The notes: generated from the letters alone by a model not told the origin. A stretch of 64,000 nt of DNA from Streptomyces sp. NBC_00704 (GCF_036226605.1 NZ_CP109000.1:1918501-1982500), one strand, 5' to 3'. Positions 42,591-51,496 are shown, numbered from the stretch's first letter. Made by a program: numbers and translations.

Positions 42591-43451
42591 TCACAACTCC
42601 TTGCGGACATCCCGGAGGATCTCCTTCGTGCGATGTGCTGTAGCGGCCTGCGCCGCCATGCGGTCCATGACCTCCAGGTGGGTCGCCACCTCGGTGCGCG
42701 CGTCGAGGTAGACGGCGCCGGTCAGGTACTCGCTGTAGACCATGTCCGGAAGCTCCGGCATGGCGAATCGGAACAGCACGAAGGGCCCGTACGTGCCCGG
42801 ATGCGGCCCGTTGGCGAACGGGGCGACCTGCAACGTGACATTGGGCAGCTTCGCGGCCTCGAGCAGTTTGTCGATCTGCCCGCGCATCACCTCCGGGGCG
42901 CCGACCGGGCGGCGCAGCACCGTCTCGTCCATGACGACCCACAGCCTGGGCGCGTCCTCGCGGGTGAGCAGCCCCTGGCGCTGCATGCGCAGGTCGACCA
43001 GGCGCTCGATGTCCTCCGGCCGGGTCTGGCCGATGGCGCCGGACCGGAGCACACCGCGCGCGTAGTCCTCGGTCTGGAGCAGGCCGGGGACGAAGTGGGG
43101 CTCGTACTGGCGGATGAGGGCGGCCGCGCCCTCCAGGCTGACGTGCATGGAGAACCAGCCGGGCAGGACGTCGTGGAACCGCTGCCACCAGCCGGGTCTG
43201 TTGGCCTCCTCCGCGAGCTGGACGAAGCCTTCGGCCTCCTCGTCGGTGATCCCGTAGGCCTTCAGCAGCAGCTGGAGGTAGGGGATCTTGAGGCTGACCT
43301 CGGCCATCTCCATGCGGCGGACCGTGGCGGGGGCGACACGCAGGATGCGGGCGGCTTCCTCGCGCTTGAGCCCGGCGCGTTCCCGCAGGTCCAGCAGACG
43401 CCGACCGAGGACGACCTGTCCGACCGTCGGCGCGGACCGCGGTTCGCTCAC
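42591..43451 (-). CDS. Xre-family regulator with DUF5753 domain (WhiJ-like)
   Basis: 286 aa. Residues 10-70 are an Xre helix-turn-helix (LRERAGLKREEAARILRVAPATVRRMEMAE). The rest is DUF5753 (HVSLEGAAALIRQYEPHFVPGLLQTEDYARGV, RLWVVMDETVLRRPVGAPEVMRGQI). GTG 43451 was chosen because GGAGG lies 6 nt upstream. Known paralogues such as WhiJ control timing of differentiation with a DUF397 partner. Its divergent promoter region has two clear dyads. Confidence 0.93.
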   Translation of the reverse strand: MSEPRSAPTVGQVVLGRRLLDLRERAGLKREEAARILRVAPATVRRMEMAEVSLKIPYLQLLLKAYGITDEEAEGFVQLAEEANRPGWWQRFHDVLPGWFSMHVSLEGAAALIRQYEPHFVPGLLQTEDYARGVLRSGAIGQTRPEDIERLVDLRMQRQGLLTREDAPRLWVVMDETVLRRPVGAPEVMRGQIDKLLEAAKLPNVTLQVAPFANGPHPGTYGPFVLFRFAMPELPDMVYSEYLTGAVYLDARTEVATHLEVMDRMAAQAATAHRTKEILRDVRKEL

Positions 43452-43666
43452 GCTCCACCTCCACGAAAGAGCCGGGCCGGCCGCGCGCCCGGGCCTCACG
43501 GGCCCCGATCCGGCCGGTCACGAAAGATCCCGACAGCCCTACGGCGCCCGTCGAGGACCGATCGGACGATCCGTGCGAATGTGCACGGATCTCCGTTGAT
43601 CCCGACAGGCGCCGTTCAACGTGCTGTTGCGAGCAGTGTGCCATGGCCCTCGACCGCGTCACACAG

Positions 43667-43720
43667 CACTCTGCAATTTCCAGAGTGACACTTGCCAAGT
43701 GTTCATGGCGGGGCGATAGT
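43667..43720 (+). promoter_or_regulatory. two adjacent dyads overlapping a promoter in the whiJ-like locus
   Basis: Dyad 1 is CACTCTG (43667-43673), 7 nt, CAGAGTG (43681-43687). Dyad 2 is the palindrome ACACTTG-C-CAAGTGT (43688-43702). Dyad 2 covers the -35 TTGCCA (43692-43697) of a well-formed promoter, with a 17-nt spacer and GATAGT (43715-43720). Occupancy would block the ATPase gene promoter and could also affect the divergent regulator gene. Confidence 0.7.
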
Positions 43721-43727
43721 GGCAAGC

Positions 43728-44675
43728 GTGATTCCGTCCGCGCCCTTAGGAACAGACGCCGCCGCAGGCCGCCCCCAGGGTCTCGGTGCCAGCGCGGGAG
43801 CAGGCCCCGACCAGGCCGCTGCCGAGCGCCGGTTCCGATTCGAACTGGCCGCCCATCCGGGTTCCCCCGCCCAGGCCAGACGCCTGACGAGGGCCCGGCT
43901 GACCGGCTGGTCGGTGTGCGAGGACACCTGCGACACCGCCGCCCTGGTCGTCTCCGAGCTGGTCACCAACGCGATCGTGCACACCGCGAGCGACGTCGTC
44001 GTCTGCGAGTTGCACGACGGCGACGACCTGGTCCGCATAGCCGTGCGGGACCAGGGCTGCTCGCCGGACGAGCCCCACCCCTCACCGCAGCGCCCCGAGG
44101 AGGAGCACGGCAGGGGGCTGCTGCTCGTCGAGGCGCTCTGTCACGCCTGGGGCGCTCAGGAGCACGGGCTCGGCCTGCTGGTCTGGGCCGATCTGCTCCG
44201 CAAGGCCGACGCCCCGCGCGATCCCGCCGAACCCTGCAACGACCTCGGCGTCACTCCCGCGGTCGACGCCCACCACCTTGCCGACGCCCACCACGGCGGC
44301 CTCGCCGAACTCCTCGACACCCTGGACGAGTTCCCCGGCGGCTCGTCCGAGCCGCACGGCGACCCGGACGAGCCGCGCAACGACCTCGGCTGGGGCGCCC
44401 GCCCGAAGCCCGGCCCCGTCGACGGCTCGGACGACGACAACGAGCGCCCCGAGCAGCGGCACGGGGGCGACGCCCACCACCCGGCCGTGCCCCGGCCGCA
44501 CGCCTCCGCCTCCGCCTCCCCCTCGACGCCCGCGGACAGACCGCTTCCGCGCGTCGCGCCGCAGTGGCACCGCACCGCCGACCACCAGGGATCCGACGAC
44601 CGCGGCGGATGGACGCCCGGCCACCCCGCCCGCGCCCTGCCTCTCGGGTACGGCCGCGAGCGGGGACGAATATGA
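43728..44675 (+). CDS. anti-sigma-factor-like ATP-binding protein (HATPase_c)
   Basis: 315 aa. Residues 25-150 form a GHKL/RsbW-like ATPase domain: N box VVSELVTNAIVHTAS, G1 VAVRDQGC region, G2 HGRGLLLVEAL. The C-terminal 150 residues are a disordered His/Asp/Pro-rich tail (DAHHLADAHHGG, HGGDAHHPAVPRPHASAS), possibly metal-binding. GTG 43728 is preferred because a TTGCCA-N17-GATAGT promoter would start at it; GTG 43719 is the alternative. Such proteins are the usual third member of DUF397/DUF5753 loci and may bind sigma or anti-sigma partners. Confidence 0.88.
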   Translation: MIPSAPLGTDAAAGRPQGLGASAGAGPDQAAAERRFRFELAAHPGSPAQARRLTRARLTGWSVCEDTCDTAALVVSELVTNAIVHTASDVVVCELHDGDDLVRIAVRDQGCSPDEPHPSPQRPEEEHGRGLLLVEALCHAWGAQEHGLGLLVWADLLRKADAPRDPAEPCNDLGVTPAVDAHHLADAHHGGLAELLDTLDEFPGGSSEPHGDPDEPRNDLGWGARPKPGPVDGSDDDNERPEQRHGGDAHHPAVPRPHASASASPSTPADRPLPRVAPQWHRTADHQGSDDRGGWTPGHPARALPLGYGRERGRI

Positions 44676-45118
44676 GCACCGTGCCCCGCCGGGCACCCCT
44701 GCTCACTCTCGACACGCTCCTACGCCTGAGGCGTGACACGGGCGCCTCCTCAGCCGCCGGACCCGTCCGCCGGCTGACCCTGCCCGAAGGCATGACGGCA
44801 CCCCTGGGCTGCGACGCCGTCTCGGTCCCGACCCGACTCGGACGACTCCTCATGCCGAGGTTGCAGCGGACTGGGTGCGTCTACGCCGACCGGGCCCACT
44901 GGTGGTGGCTGGTGCCGTCCGACTCCGACTACGCCCTGGAGTGGCCGGCGCCCGCGCAGTACGTCACGGGCGCGATCCTCCCGGACGCCTCGCGCGCCCC
45001 CGAGCTGATCCACCGACCCGACGGCACCCTCCCGTACACCCCGCCGATCCCCCTCTATCTGACCCTGTGCCGTCTCACCGGGGCGACGCCCACCTGGTCG
45101 CGGCCGATCAGCGCCTGA
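44672..45118 (+). CDS. conserved hypothetical protein coupled to the ATPase gene
   Basis: 148 aa, no recognised domain. It begins MSTVPRRAPLLTLDTLLRLRR and has a Trp-rich patch (DRAHWWWLVPSDSDYALEWP) and a PYTPPIPLYLTLCRLTG C-terminal segment. It overlaps the ATPase gene by ATGA, so the two are coupled. The hydrophobic C-terminus with prolines may be a docking surface. Likely part of the same regulatory module. Confidence 0.8.
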   Translation: MSTVPRRAPLLTLDTLLRLRRDTGASSAAGPVRRLTLPEGMTAPLGCDAVSVPTRLGRLLMPRLQRTGCVYADRAHWWWLVPSDSDYALEWPAPAQYVTGAILPDASRAPELIHRPDGTLPYTPPIPLYLTLCRLTGATPTWSRPISA

Positions 45119-45245
45119 CCCCCGCACCGTCCCCATCAGCACCTGGCCCGCACCGCTTCCCCGGGCCCGGTCGACCGCACCGGCCCGGCGCACGCCCGCG
45201 CTTCCCGCCTTCCCCCTCCTGCGCCCTGCCCTCACCCGGTCCCGT

Positions 45246-45275
45246 CCCGCGATAGTGGCCGTCGTCCGGCTATCG
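45246..45275 (+). promoter_or_regulatory. 8-bp dyad upstream of the ABC transporter gene
   Basis: CGCGATAG (45246-45253) and CTATCGCG (45268-45275) are perfect inverted halves separated by 14 nt, 18 nt before the GTG start. The spacing suits a dimeric repressor. The rest of 45119-45292 shows nothing else. Confidence 0.55.
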
Positions 45276-45292
45276 CGATCGGGAGGCCGACG

Positions 45293-47476
45293 GTGGGACA
45301 GGTACGGCGGCGGCAGGGGCAGGCGCAGGAACACGAGCAGGGGCGAGGGCAGGGCCAGAGACAAGGGAAGAGGCAGGGACAGGGGCGCACGGCACGGCAG
45401 ACGAAGCAGGCGGACCGAGCGGACCAGGCGGCCCAGGCGGACCAGGAGGACGCGGCCCCGCCGTACGGGCCAGAACAGGCACAGGCGGGCACGGCACAGC
45501 AAGCGGACACGGCTCAGCAGGCGGGGGACACCGGCTGCCGGGGCGACGGCGACGAACGTGACGTCTCCGATTCGGAGCACCTGCTGTTCGGCGGACCGCT
45601 GCGCTACGACATGGGCTGGAACCAGCACACGGACGCGTTCCTGGAGCTGAACTTCCGCGCCATGGTGACCCGGCTGCCCTCCCTGCTCACCGCCAGTCTG
45701 CGCCTGGCCCGGCAGGCCGACCCGGCGGCCGCCCGGATCGTCCTGTCCGCCGAGATCGCCCGGGGCGTCATGCAGGCGATCAGCCTGCTCGCGGTGAACA
45801 CCGTGCTGAGCCGGCTCATCACCGGCGGCCCGATCGACGAGCGGCTGCGCGGCGCCGTCCCCGCCCTCGGCGTGATGGCCGCCGTGCTCCTTGCCGGGAC
45901 CCTGCTGCGGGCCGCGTCGACGTACGCCACCGGCCGGCTGGAGCCCAAGGTGGAGCGGGTGGCGACCGAGCTGTACCTGGAGCGGGCGGCCGCGGTGGAG
46001 CTCGCCGCGATCGAGGACCACGCCTTCCACAAGCTGCTGGACACCGCGCAGTACGGGGCCCGTTCCAGCCGCTACATGATCAGTCATGGCACGCGCGTGG
46101 TGAACGCGATGATCTCGCTGGCCGCGTCGGCCGGCGTGCTGACCGTGCTGCACCCGCTACTGCTGCCGCTCCTGGTGACGATGACGCTGCCGAGCGCCTG
46201 GAGCGCCCTGACGAACGCCCGGCGGCGCTACGAGTCGTTCCACACCTGGGTGCAGCACGCGCGCGCGGGGCACCTCATCGCCGGTCTGCTCACCGAGCCC
46301 GCGGCCGCGCCCGAGATCCGGGTGCACGGGGTCGGCCCGTTCCTGCTGCGGCACTTCCGCGCGATGTCGGAGACCGCGGAGGCGGAACAGGCCCGGCTGG
46401 CCCGGCTCGCCGCCCGCACCGGACTGATCGCGGCCACCTGGACGGGACTGGCGACGCTCGCGACGTACGCCACCCTCGGCGCACTGCTGCTCACCAAGAC
46501 GATGGCGCTGGCGGTGGCGGGCACGGCCGTGATCGCGATCCGGGGCGGCTCGGCGAGCCTGAACACCCTCGTCCTGGAGGTCAACCAGCTGCACGAGGAG
46601 GCCCTGTTCGTGGGCGATCTGCAACGGCTCTACGTGGAGGCGGCGGAACGGGCGATCCCGGTCGGCGGGGCCGCCCTGCCCGACGACCCGCGCGAGGTCC
46701 GCTTCGAGCACGTCTCCTTCGGCTATCCCGGCGAGTCGGCACGCCCCGCCCTCGACGACGTGACGCTGTCCCTGCCGCTGGGCCGCATCATCGCGCTGGT
46801 CGGCGAGAACGGCTCCGGCAAGACCACCCTGGTGAAGCTGCTGGCCGGACTGTACAAGCCGGACCGGGGGCGCATCCTGTGGGACGACGTGGACGCGGCG
46901 GACGCGGACCGGCACGCGCTGGCCGAGCGCATCGCGATGGTGGCGCAGGACTTCAAGCGATGGCCGTTCACGGCCCGCGTCAACGTGGCCGTGGGCCGCT
47001 CCGCCGCCCCGCTCACCGAGGAGCGGATGGCCGCCTCCATCGCCGAGGCGGGCGCCGAGGAGGTGGTCGCCGACCTGCCGCGCGGCCTGGACACCCTGCT
47101 GGCCCGGCATTTCAGCGGCGGCCACGAGCTGTCCGGCGGCCAGTGGCAGCGCCTCGGCATCGCCCGGGCGGCCTACCGGCGCGGGCGCATCCTCATCGTG
47201 GACGAGCCGACAGCGGCCCTGGACGCACGCGCCGAGCTGGAAGTCTTCGAGAAGATCCGCGCGCTGGCCGACAGCGGCCAGACGGTGGTCCTGATCACCC
47301 ACCGGCTGGCGTCGGTCCGGCACGCGGACCTGGTGCACGTCCTGGACCAGGGGCGGCTGGTGGAGTCCGGCACGCCGCAGGAGCTGCTGGCCGACGGAGG
47401 TGTCTACGCCGAGCTGTACGCACTGCAGGCCGAGCAGTTCACGGTGCAGTCGCCCGCTCCGTCACAGGCGGGCTGA
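45293..47476 (+). CDS. ABC transporter, fused permease and ATPase (exporter)
   Basis: A 727-aa half-transporter. After a ~95-residue Gln/Arg/Ala-rich low-complexity N-terminus, residues ~120-430 are the six-helix exporter domain. Residues ~460-715 are the ATPase: Walker A VGENGSGKTTLVKLL, Q-loop VAQDFKRWPF, signature HELSGGQWQRLGIARA, Walker B RILIVDEPTAALD and H-loop ITHR. The transmembrane domain resembles peptide or lipid exporters. GTG 45293 is preceded by GGGAGG at 6 nt, supporting inclusion of the odd N-terminus; initiation further in cannot be excluded. Substrate unknown. Confidence 0.92.
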   Translation: MGQVRRRQGQAQEHEQGRGQGQRQGKRQGQGRTARQTKQADRADQAAQADQEDAAPPYGPEQAQAGTAQQADTAQQAGDTGCRGDGDERDVSDSEHLLFGGPLRYDMGWNQHTDAFLELNFRAMVTRLPSLLTASLRLARQADPAAARIVLSAEIARGVMQAISLLAVNTVLSRLITGGPIDERLRGAVPALGVMAAVLLAGTLLRAASTYATGRLEPKVERVATELYLERAAAVELAAIEDHAFHKLLDTAQYGARSSRYMISHGTRVVNAMISLAASAGVLTVLHPLLLPLLVTMTLPSAWSALTNARRRYESFHTWVQHARAGHLIAGLLTEPAAAPEIRVHGVGPFLLRHFRAMSETAEAEQARLARLAARTGLIAATWTGLATLATYATLGALLLTKTMALAVAGTAVIAIRGGSASLNTLVLEVNQLHEEALFVGDLQRLYVEAAERAIPVGGAALPDDPREVRFEHVSFGYPGESARPALDDVTLSLPLGRIIALVGENGSGKTTLVKLLAGLYKPDRGRILWDDVDAADADRHALAERIAMVAQDFKRWPFTARVNVAVGRSAAPLTEERMAASIAEAGAEEVVADLPRGLDTLLARHFSGGHELSGGQWQRLGIARAAYRRGRILIVDEPTAALDARAELEVFEKIRALADSGQTVVLITHRLASVRHADLVHVLDQGRLVESGTPQELLADGGVYAELYALQAEQFTVQSPAPSQAG

Positions 47477-47657
47477 CCGCTCGCTGCGGGGCTTCGCCGC
47501 CCCGCACGACCACCAGGAACGTGTCCGAGGCGAGGTCCATGACGACCTCGGCGGCCAGCCCCTCCATGCGCCGGGCATGCGCGAACTCCTCCGCCGGCCA
47601 CGAGCCGCGCGGCCCGCCCGCGGGAAAGCGTTCGAGCACCGTTCGCCCGTTCACCAT
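47439..47657 (-). CDS. small conserved Streptomyces protein
   Basis: A 72-aa protein of unknown function (NGRTVLERFPAGGPRGSWP, FAHARRMEGLAAEVVMDLAS, DTFLVVVRG), a type often seen as a standalone small ORF in Streptomyces. The ATG has a strong GGAGGTAGGTGG site upstream. It runs against the ABC transporter gene and overlaps its 3' end by 38 nt. An AAGCA-TGG-TGCTT dyad lies just upstream (about 47679-47691). Confidence 0.7.
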   Translation of the reverse strand: MVNGRTVLERFPAGGPRGSWPAEEFAHARRMEGLAAEVVMDLASDTFLVVVRGGEAPQRAVSPPVTERATAP

Positions 47658-47816
47658 CTCGCCACCTACCTCCGATAAGCATGGTGCTTGTAGGAGTTAA
47701 CGCTCTTGGGAGGTGGAACGCCTCGGCCAGTTGCGGGACTGAGACGTACTTGACACGGGTTCATCGCGGAGCGTGAGAATCCGGTCACCTTGCGAACACG
47801 CCGGGCACTCTTCGTG

Positions 47817-48731
47817 TCAGAAGTCGTACTCGTCGTGATATCGCACGGGGGTGCCCGGCGCGGCCCCCGACACCGTCAGCTCCAGCAGACCGACCACCGA
47901 GCCCAGCCGGCCGAGACCCCCCTCCCACGCCCCGCACATCCTGAATGTCCCGTATTCGTCCCGTTCTTCGAAGTCCCCGCCGCGCACTCCGGGCTCCCCA
48001 CCCGGTTCGCCGCCCGCCTCGCCGTTCTCCTCGGGCTCGCCGGTTCCGTCCGTCCCGCCGGGCCCGCGCCCCTGACGGTTCCCGTATGCGCCGCCGCTGC
48101 CGTACGCGTCACCGCTCTCGTATGCCTCGCAGTCCTCGTGTGCCTCGCAGTCCTCGTGTGCCTCGGAGTCCTCGTATGCCTCGCGGTCCTCGAAGGTCGA
48201 GTAAGTGTGGAAGACGCGGTCGCCGTCGCGCAGGAAGCAGCTGATCCCGGCCCGCTCGACGAGGGTCCCGCCCCGCCGCAGCGTCGCCTCGAAGTCGTCG
48301 TTGAAGTCGTCCTCGTACGAGGAGTACCAGGGCAACGGCCAGCCCATCCGCGCCTTGAAGGGCAGGATCGCGGTGAACGGCGCCCGGGAGACGACGGCGA
48401 ACGACGTGTCACGCGCGTGCAGGTGCGCCAGATGGCCGACCTGGTCGAGGAAGGCCGAGCAGCCCGGGCAGCCCGCCTCCCACCCGGGCGCGAACATGAA
48501 GTGGTGGACGACGAGTTGCCTACGGCCACGGAACAGGTCGAGGAGCCCGGCCTTGCCGTCGCCGCCCTCGAAGACGTACTCCCCCGCGACCTCCACCATG
48601 GGCAGCGCCCGCCGCTCGGCGTTCACGGCGTCCCGCGCGCGTGCCACCGCGTCCTCCTTGGCCCGCAGTTCCCGCCGCGCGGCACGCCACTCCTCACGCG
48701 AGACGATCTGCGGCAGTTCCGGATACGCCAT
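47817..48731 (-). CDS. DUF899 thioredoxin-like family protein
   Basis: 304 aa, thioredoxin-like fold. The core has LVVHHFMFAPGWEAGCPGCSAFLDQ with a CPGC redox-like pair, SFAVVSRAPFTAILPFKARMGWPLPWYSS and FHTYSTFEDRE. Function in Streptomyces is unknown. Residues ~180-260 carry an insert not expected in the family: four 18-bp-encoded acidic hexapeptides (YEDREA/HEDCEA type), then Gly/Glu/Pro-rich sequence. The family fold resumes at RDEYGTFRMCGAWEGGL. The insert adds further cysteines. Confidence 0.88.
   Translation of the reverse strand: MAYPELPQIVSREEWRAARRELRAKEDAVARARDAVNAERRALPMVEVAGEYVFEGGDGKAGLLDLFRGRRQLVVHHFMFAPGWEAGCPGCSAFLDQVGHLAHLHARDTSFAVVSRAPFTAILPFKARMGWPLPWYSSYEDDFNDDFEATLRRGGTLVERAGISCFLRDGDRVFHTYSTFEDREAYEDSEAHEDCEAHEDCEAYESGDAYGSGGAYGNRQGRGPGGTDGTGEPEENGEAGGEPGGEPGVRGGDFEERDEYGTFRMCGAWEGGLGRLGSVVGLLELTVSGAAPGTPVRYHDEYDF
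48121..48192 (-). repeat. 18-bp tandem repeat, four units, inside the DUF899 gene
   Basis: Units begin at 48121, 48139, 48157 and 48175 and differ at one to three positions. Each encodes a Glu/Asp/Ala-rich hexapeptide in frame with the gene. Confidence 0.93.
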
Positions 48732-49131
48732 GCCTGCCCCTTCTGTCCAACGGTCTGTCGCGGGGAAGACTTGCGGGCTCCGCGGAACTCATCGCCGTCC
48801 CGGAACGTATTCCAGACATCCCGCCGGGTTGTGACGGATGCGGTGAGGCGGGAAGGCAGTGCGGTCAGGCGGGGAGGCGGTGCGGTGCGACGGGGAGGCG
48901 GTGCGGTGAGGCGCAGTGAGGCCGAGGCTGAGCAGAGGTTCGGGCGAAGGTCGTGGTGCTGGCGGTGAGTGCGGTGCTGGGCGAGGGGTGGGTGCGGTAC
49001 GGGCGGTGGGTTCCGTGCGGATCGGAGGAGGCGTGTGGGCGGCGGACCGCATCCGAGTTGCCCGCCCGTCATCCGCCGTCCGCCGCCCGTCATCCGCCGT
49101 CCGCCGTCCGTCGCCCGCCGTCCGTCCTCCG
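48732..49131. other. 400-bp repeat-rich gap
   Basis: No gene recognised. 48837-48915 contains imperfect copies of a GGGGAGGCGGTGCGGT unit. 49068-49140 contains CCGTCATCCGCCGTCCGCCG units. Both families look like expanded minisatellites. The promoter of the DUF899 gene must lie in the left part but is not evident. Confidence 0.6.
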
Positions 49132-51120
49132 TCATCCGACCGGTTGCGGCCGTGGGGCGGGTTCGGGCAGTCCCACCCGTCGTCTGCCCTCCGCGAGTTC
49201 GTCGAGGAGTTCGGCGAGCCGCTCCCGGTGCTCGTCGGTGAGCGTTCCGGCGTCGTCGAGGTGGACGGCGCAGGCGGTGGTCGTGTCGACGAGCCGTTCG
49301 AGGACGGCGGCGACCTCGTCGGTGCCCTCCGTGTGCCGGGCCACGGCGGGCAGTTCGTGAGCGGCCAGGGCGCTGGCCGTGCGGGCTTCGGCGAGCGTGC
49401 GATAGGCCTCGCGACGCAGGGTCCAGCGGGTGGCGCGCCCATCGGAAGCGACATCACGCACGGAGCCGTCCTCACGCACAGAGCCGTCGTGGCGCACAGG
49501 GCCGTCGTGGCACGTAGGGCCGTCGTGGCGCGTAGGGCCGTCGGAGGCCTGGGAGTCGGCGAGGACGTGCACGAGGTAGGCGTGCGCGGCGTCAGCGGCG
49601 GCGGCAAGCCGGGCCCGCACCTGCCCGCCCCGCTCCCCCGGCATCGGCAGATGTCCGACGATCAGGACGATCGCGCAGGCCAGCAGGGTCTCGGCGATCC
49701 GCGCGGCGGAAGCCTGCGGCTCCCCGCCCACCATCACCAGGGAGAGCACGAGCACGGTGGCGACGGCCGTCTGCGCGGCGAAGTGCCGGATCGACACGGG
49801 GATGAGCGCCCCGCACAGCGCCACCAGGGCCACCAGGCCTCCGGGCCGGGGCAGCACCGCGGCGAAGCCGGCGAAGAGCAGTGCTCCCAGCACGGTCCCC
49901 GCCGCCCGGCACAGCACACGTGACGCCAGCGGCCCGAGGTCGGGTTTGACCAGGAAGACGGCGGTGGCGGGCAGCCAATACCAGTGGGTGTGCCGGCCGT
50001 ACCACTGGGAGTGGTAGAGGGCCTGCGCGACGGCGGCGCCGACCCCGAAGGAGAGCGCTACCCGCAACCCGTACTCACGGCCGCCCGCCCCGAAGGCGGC
50101 GCGCAGCAGCGCGCGTGCGCCGCGCCGACGCGTGTGCAGATCGCCCCCGCCGCCCTGATCGAACGCGTCGGCGGCACGCAGAAGGGCGTCGTCCAGGGCG
50201 CGCAGGGCGGGCCCCGACCGAGAGGGCGCGGGCAGCGGCCCGGCGGGCGCGCTCTCGCGCACCGCGGAGGCGAGCTGCCGGGGCCCGGCGGAGGACCGTT
50301 CCGAGAGGGGCTCCCCGGCCCACGCGAGCGCCGTCGCCGCCTCGGCGAGCGGCAGCGCGGCGGCGTACTGCGCGTGCAGCCTGCGCTCGGCCGAGGAACT
50401 GGCGTGGCGCCGCAGCCGCGGGCCCGCCAAGGCGTCCTGGGCATGGTCGAGGGCGGCGGTGAGCGCGGCACGGCGGGCGAGCGCGTCCTCGGCGCCGGCC
50501 GCGTCGATGAGTTCCGCGACCGCGTCGTACACGCGGGCCACCGCGTCGCGTTCCCCGTCGAACCGGAAGTCCCCGGTCATCGCGCCGGGCGTGGGCAGCA
50601 CCAGCCTCAGTGCCAGCAGCCAGCCGGCTCCGACGAGAAAGGCGAGGGCACGGGACCAGCCGGACTCCGGAACCGGCATCCCCGCCCCGATCGCGGCGCC
50701 CACCAGCAGTTGGGTCCCCGCCCCGGAGGCGACCGGCCCGACCGCGCTCATCTTGCCCGCCAGCAGCCCGAGGCCGGTGAGGACGGCGGTCAGCGCGACG
50801 GCACCGACCCGGTCCCCGACATACACACCGACCAGGAGCCCCGCCGCCCCGGCGAGCGCGGGCGCACCGAGCCGCTTGACGGACACCCGCCGACCGCCGG
50901 GACGGTCGTTGATCCCGGCCAGCATGGCGGCGACCGCGGCGACCACACCGAGCGAGGTGCGGTCGGCGAGCACCGCGGCCAGCAGCAGCGGCCCCGCCGC
51001 CAGCGCCCCTCGGGTGACGGCGTTCCAGGGGACGGGCCCGCGCTGGGCGCGCAGCGCGTGCGCGAACCAGGGCGGCAGAACGGAGTGTGCGCGAGCGGGA
51101 TCATGCGGGCGCGAAGACAC
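49132..51120 (-). CDS. FUSC-family membrane protein (aromatic acid exporter-like)
   Basis: A 662-aa inner-membrane protein with two blocks of membrane helices (residues ~35-180 and ~350-500) separated by a cytosolic helical region, the FUSC/YccS-type layout. The second block has HTHWYWLPATAVFLVKPDLGPLASRVLCRAAGT, a family hallmark. It probably exports aromatic or amphipathic compounds. Residues ~525-554 are five hexapeptide repeats (DGPTRH, DGPTCH, DGPVRH, DGSVRE, DGSVRD) in a cytosolic loop. GTG 51120 has AGGAG about 5 nt upstream. Confidence 0.88.
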   Translation of the reverse strand: MSSRPHDPARAHSVLPPWFAHALRAQRGPVPWNAVTRGALAAGPLLLAAVLADRTSLGVVAAVAAMLAGINDRPGGRRVSVKRLGAPALAGAAGLLVGVYVGDRVGAVALTAVLTGLGLLAGKMSAVGPVASGAGTQLLVGAAIGAGMPVPESGWSRALAFLVGAGWLLALRLVLPTPGAMTGDFRFDGERDAVARVYDAVAELIDAAGAEDALARRAALTAALDHAQDALAGPRLRRHASSSAERRLHAQYAAALPLAEAATALAWAGEPLSERSSAGPRQLASAVRESAPAGPLPAPSRSGPALRALDDALLRAADAFDQGGGGDLHTRRRGARALLRAAFGAGGREYGLRVALSFGVGAAVAQALYHSQWYGRHTHWYWLPATAVFLVKPDLGPLASRVLCRAAGTVLGALLFAGFAAVLPRPGGLVALVALCGALIPVSIRHFAAQTAVATVLVLSLVMVGGEPQASAARIAETLLACAIVLIVGHLPMPGERGGQVRARLAAAADAAHAYLVHVLADSQASDGPTRHDGPTCHDGPVRHDGSVREDGSVRDVASDGRATRWTLRREAYRTLAEARTASALAAHELPAVARHTEGTDEVAAVLERLVDTTTACAVHLDDAGTLTDEHRERLAELLDELAEGRRRVGLPEPAPRPQPVG
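49459..49548 (-). repeat. 18-bp tandem repeat, five units, inside the FUSC gene
   Basis: Units begin at 49459, 49477, 49495, 49513 and 49531. All share the core GGGCCGTCGTGGCG with drift at the ends. Each encodes a Asp-Gly-Pro/Ser-based hexapeptide, in frame. Confidence 0.93.
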
Positions 51121-51417
51121 GGAGCTCCTGTCGAGACGAGGGCGGGGTGCGCCTTCGGGCGACGGTGGCCGGGGCGGTCAGCTGTGGCTGAGTGTCCACG
51201 GTAGGCGGTCGGCCCGCGCAGATCGGGCCGGTTGCGTTTCAGCCAGGTGACGAGTGCGCCGAATCCCGCGTTCTTTATGAACGCAACCCCGGACCGGACC
51301 TGAACCCGGCGACCTGAACCCGGCGATTCGACGTCCGGCGGGGGTGCAGTGAACGAGAGGCGGGAGCTCGGGCGAGGACGGCTCGGGACCGGTCAGCGGC
51401 GGTCCATCTCGGGGGCG

Positions 51418-51440
51418 TTGTCAGTGGGGCGCGCTTCAAT
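51418..51440 (+). promoter_or_regulatory. near-consensus RecA-NDp/PafBC-type element
   Basis: TTGTCAGTG (51418-51426) is a perfect upstream half, followed by exactly 8 nt and TTCAAT (51435-51440), which deviates from TANNNT only at its second base. It lies 57 nt before the GTG at 51497. The rest of 51121-51417 shows only the FUSC gene upstream region. Confidence 0.6.
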
Positions 51441-51496
51441 GGAAGAAGTCGTCACAGAACGTCACCATCGAGTGCGGGCGGGGGGAGCGAACCTTG

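Noticed and set aside
43643..44671. A continuous plus-strand frame upstream of the 148-aa hypothetical gene.
   Set aside because: It runs inside the ATPase gene in another frame; the real start is the ATGA overlap at 44672.
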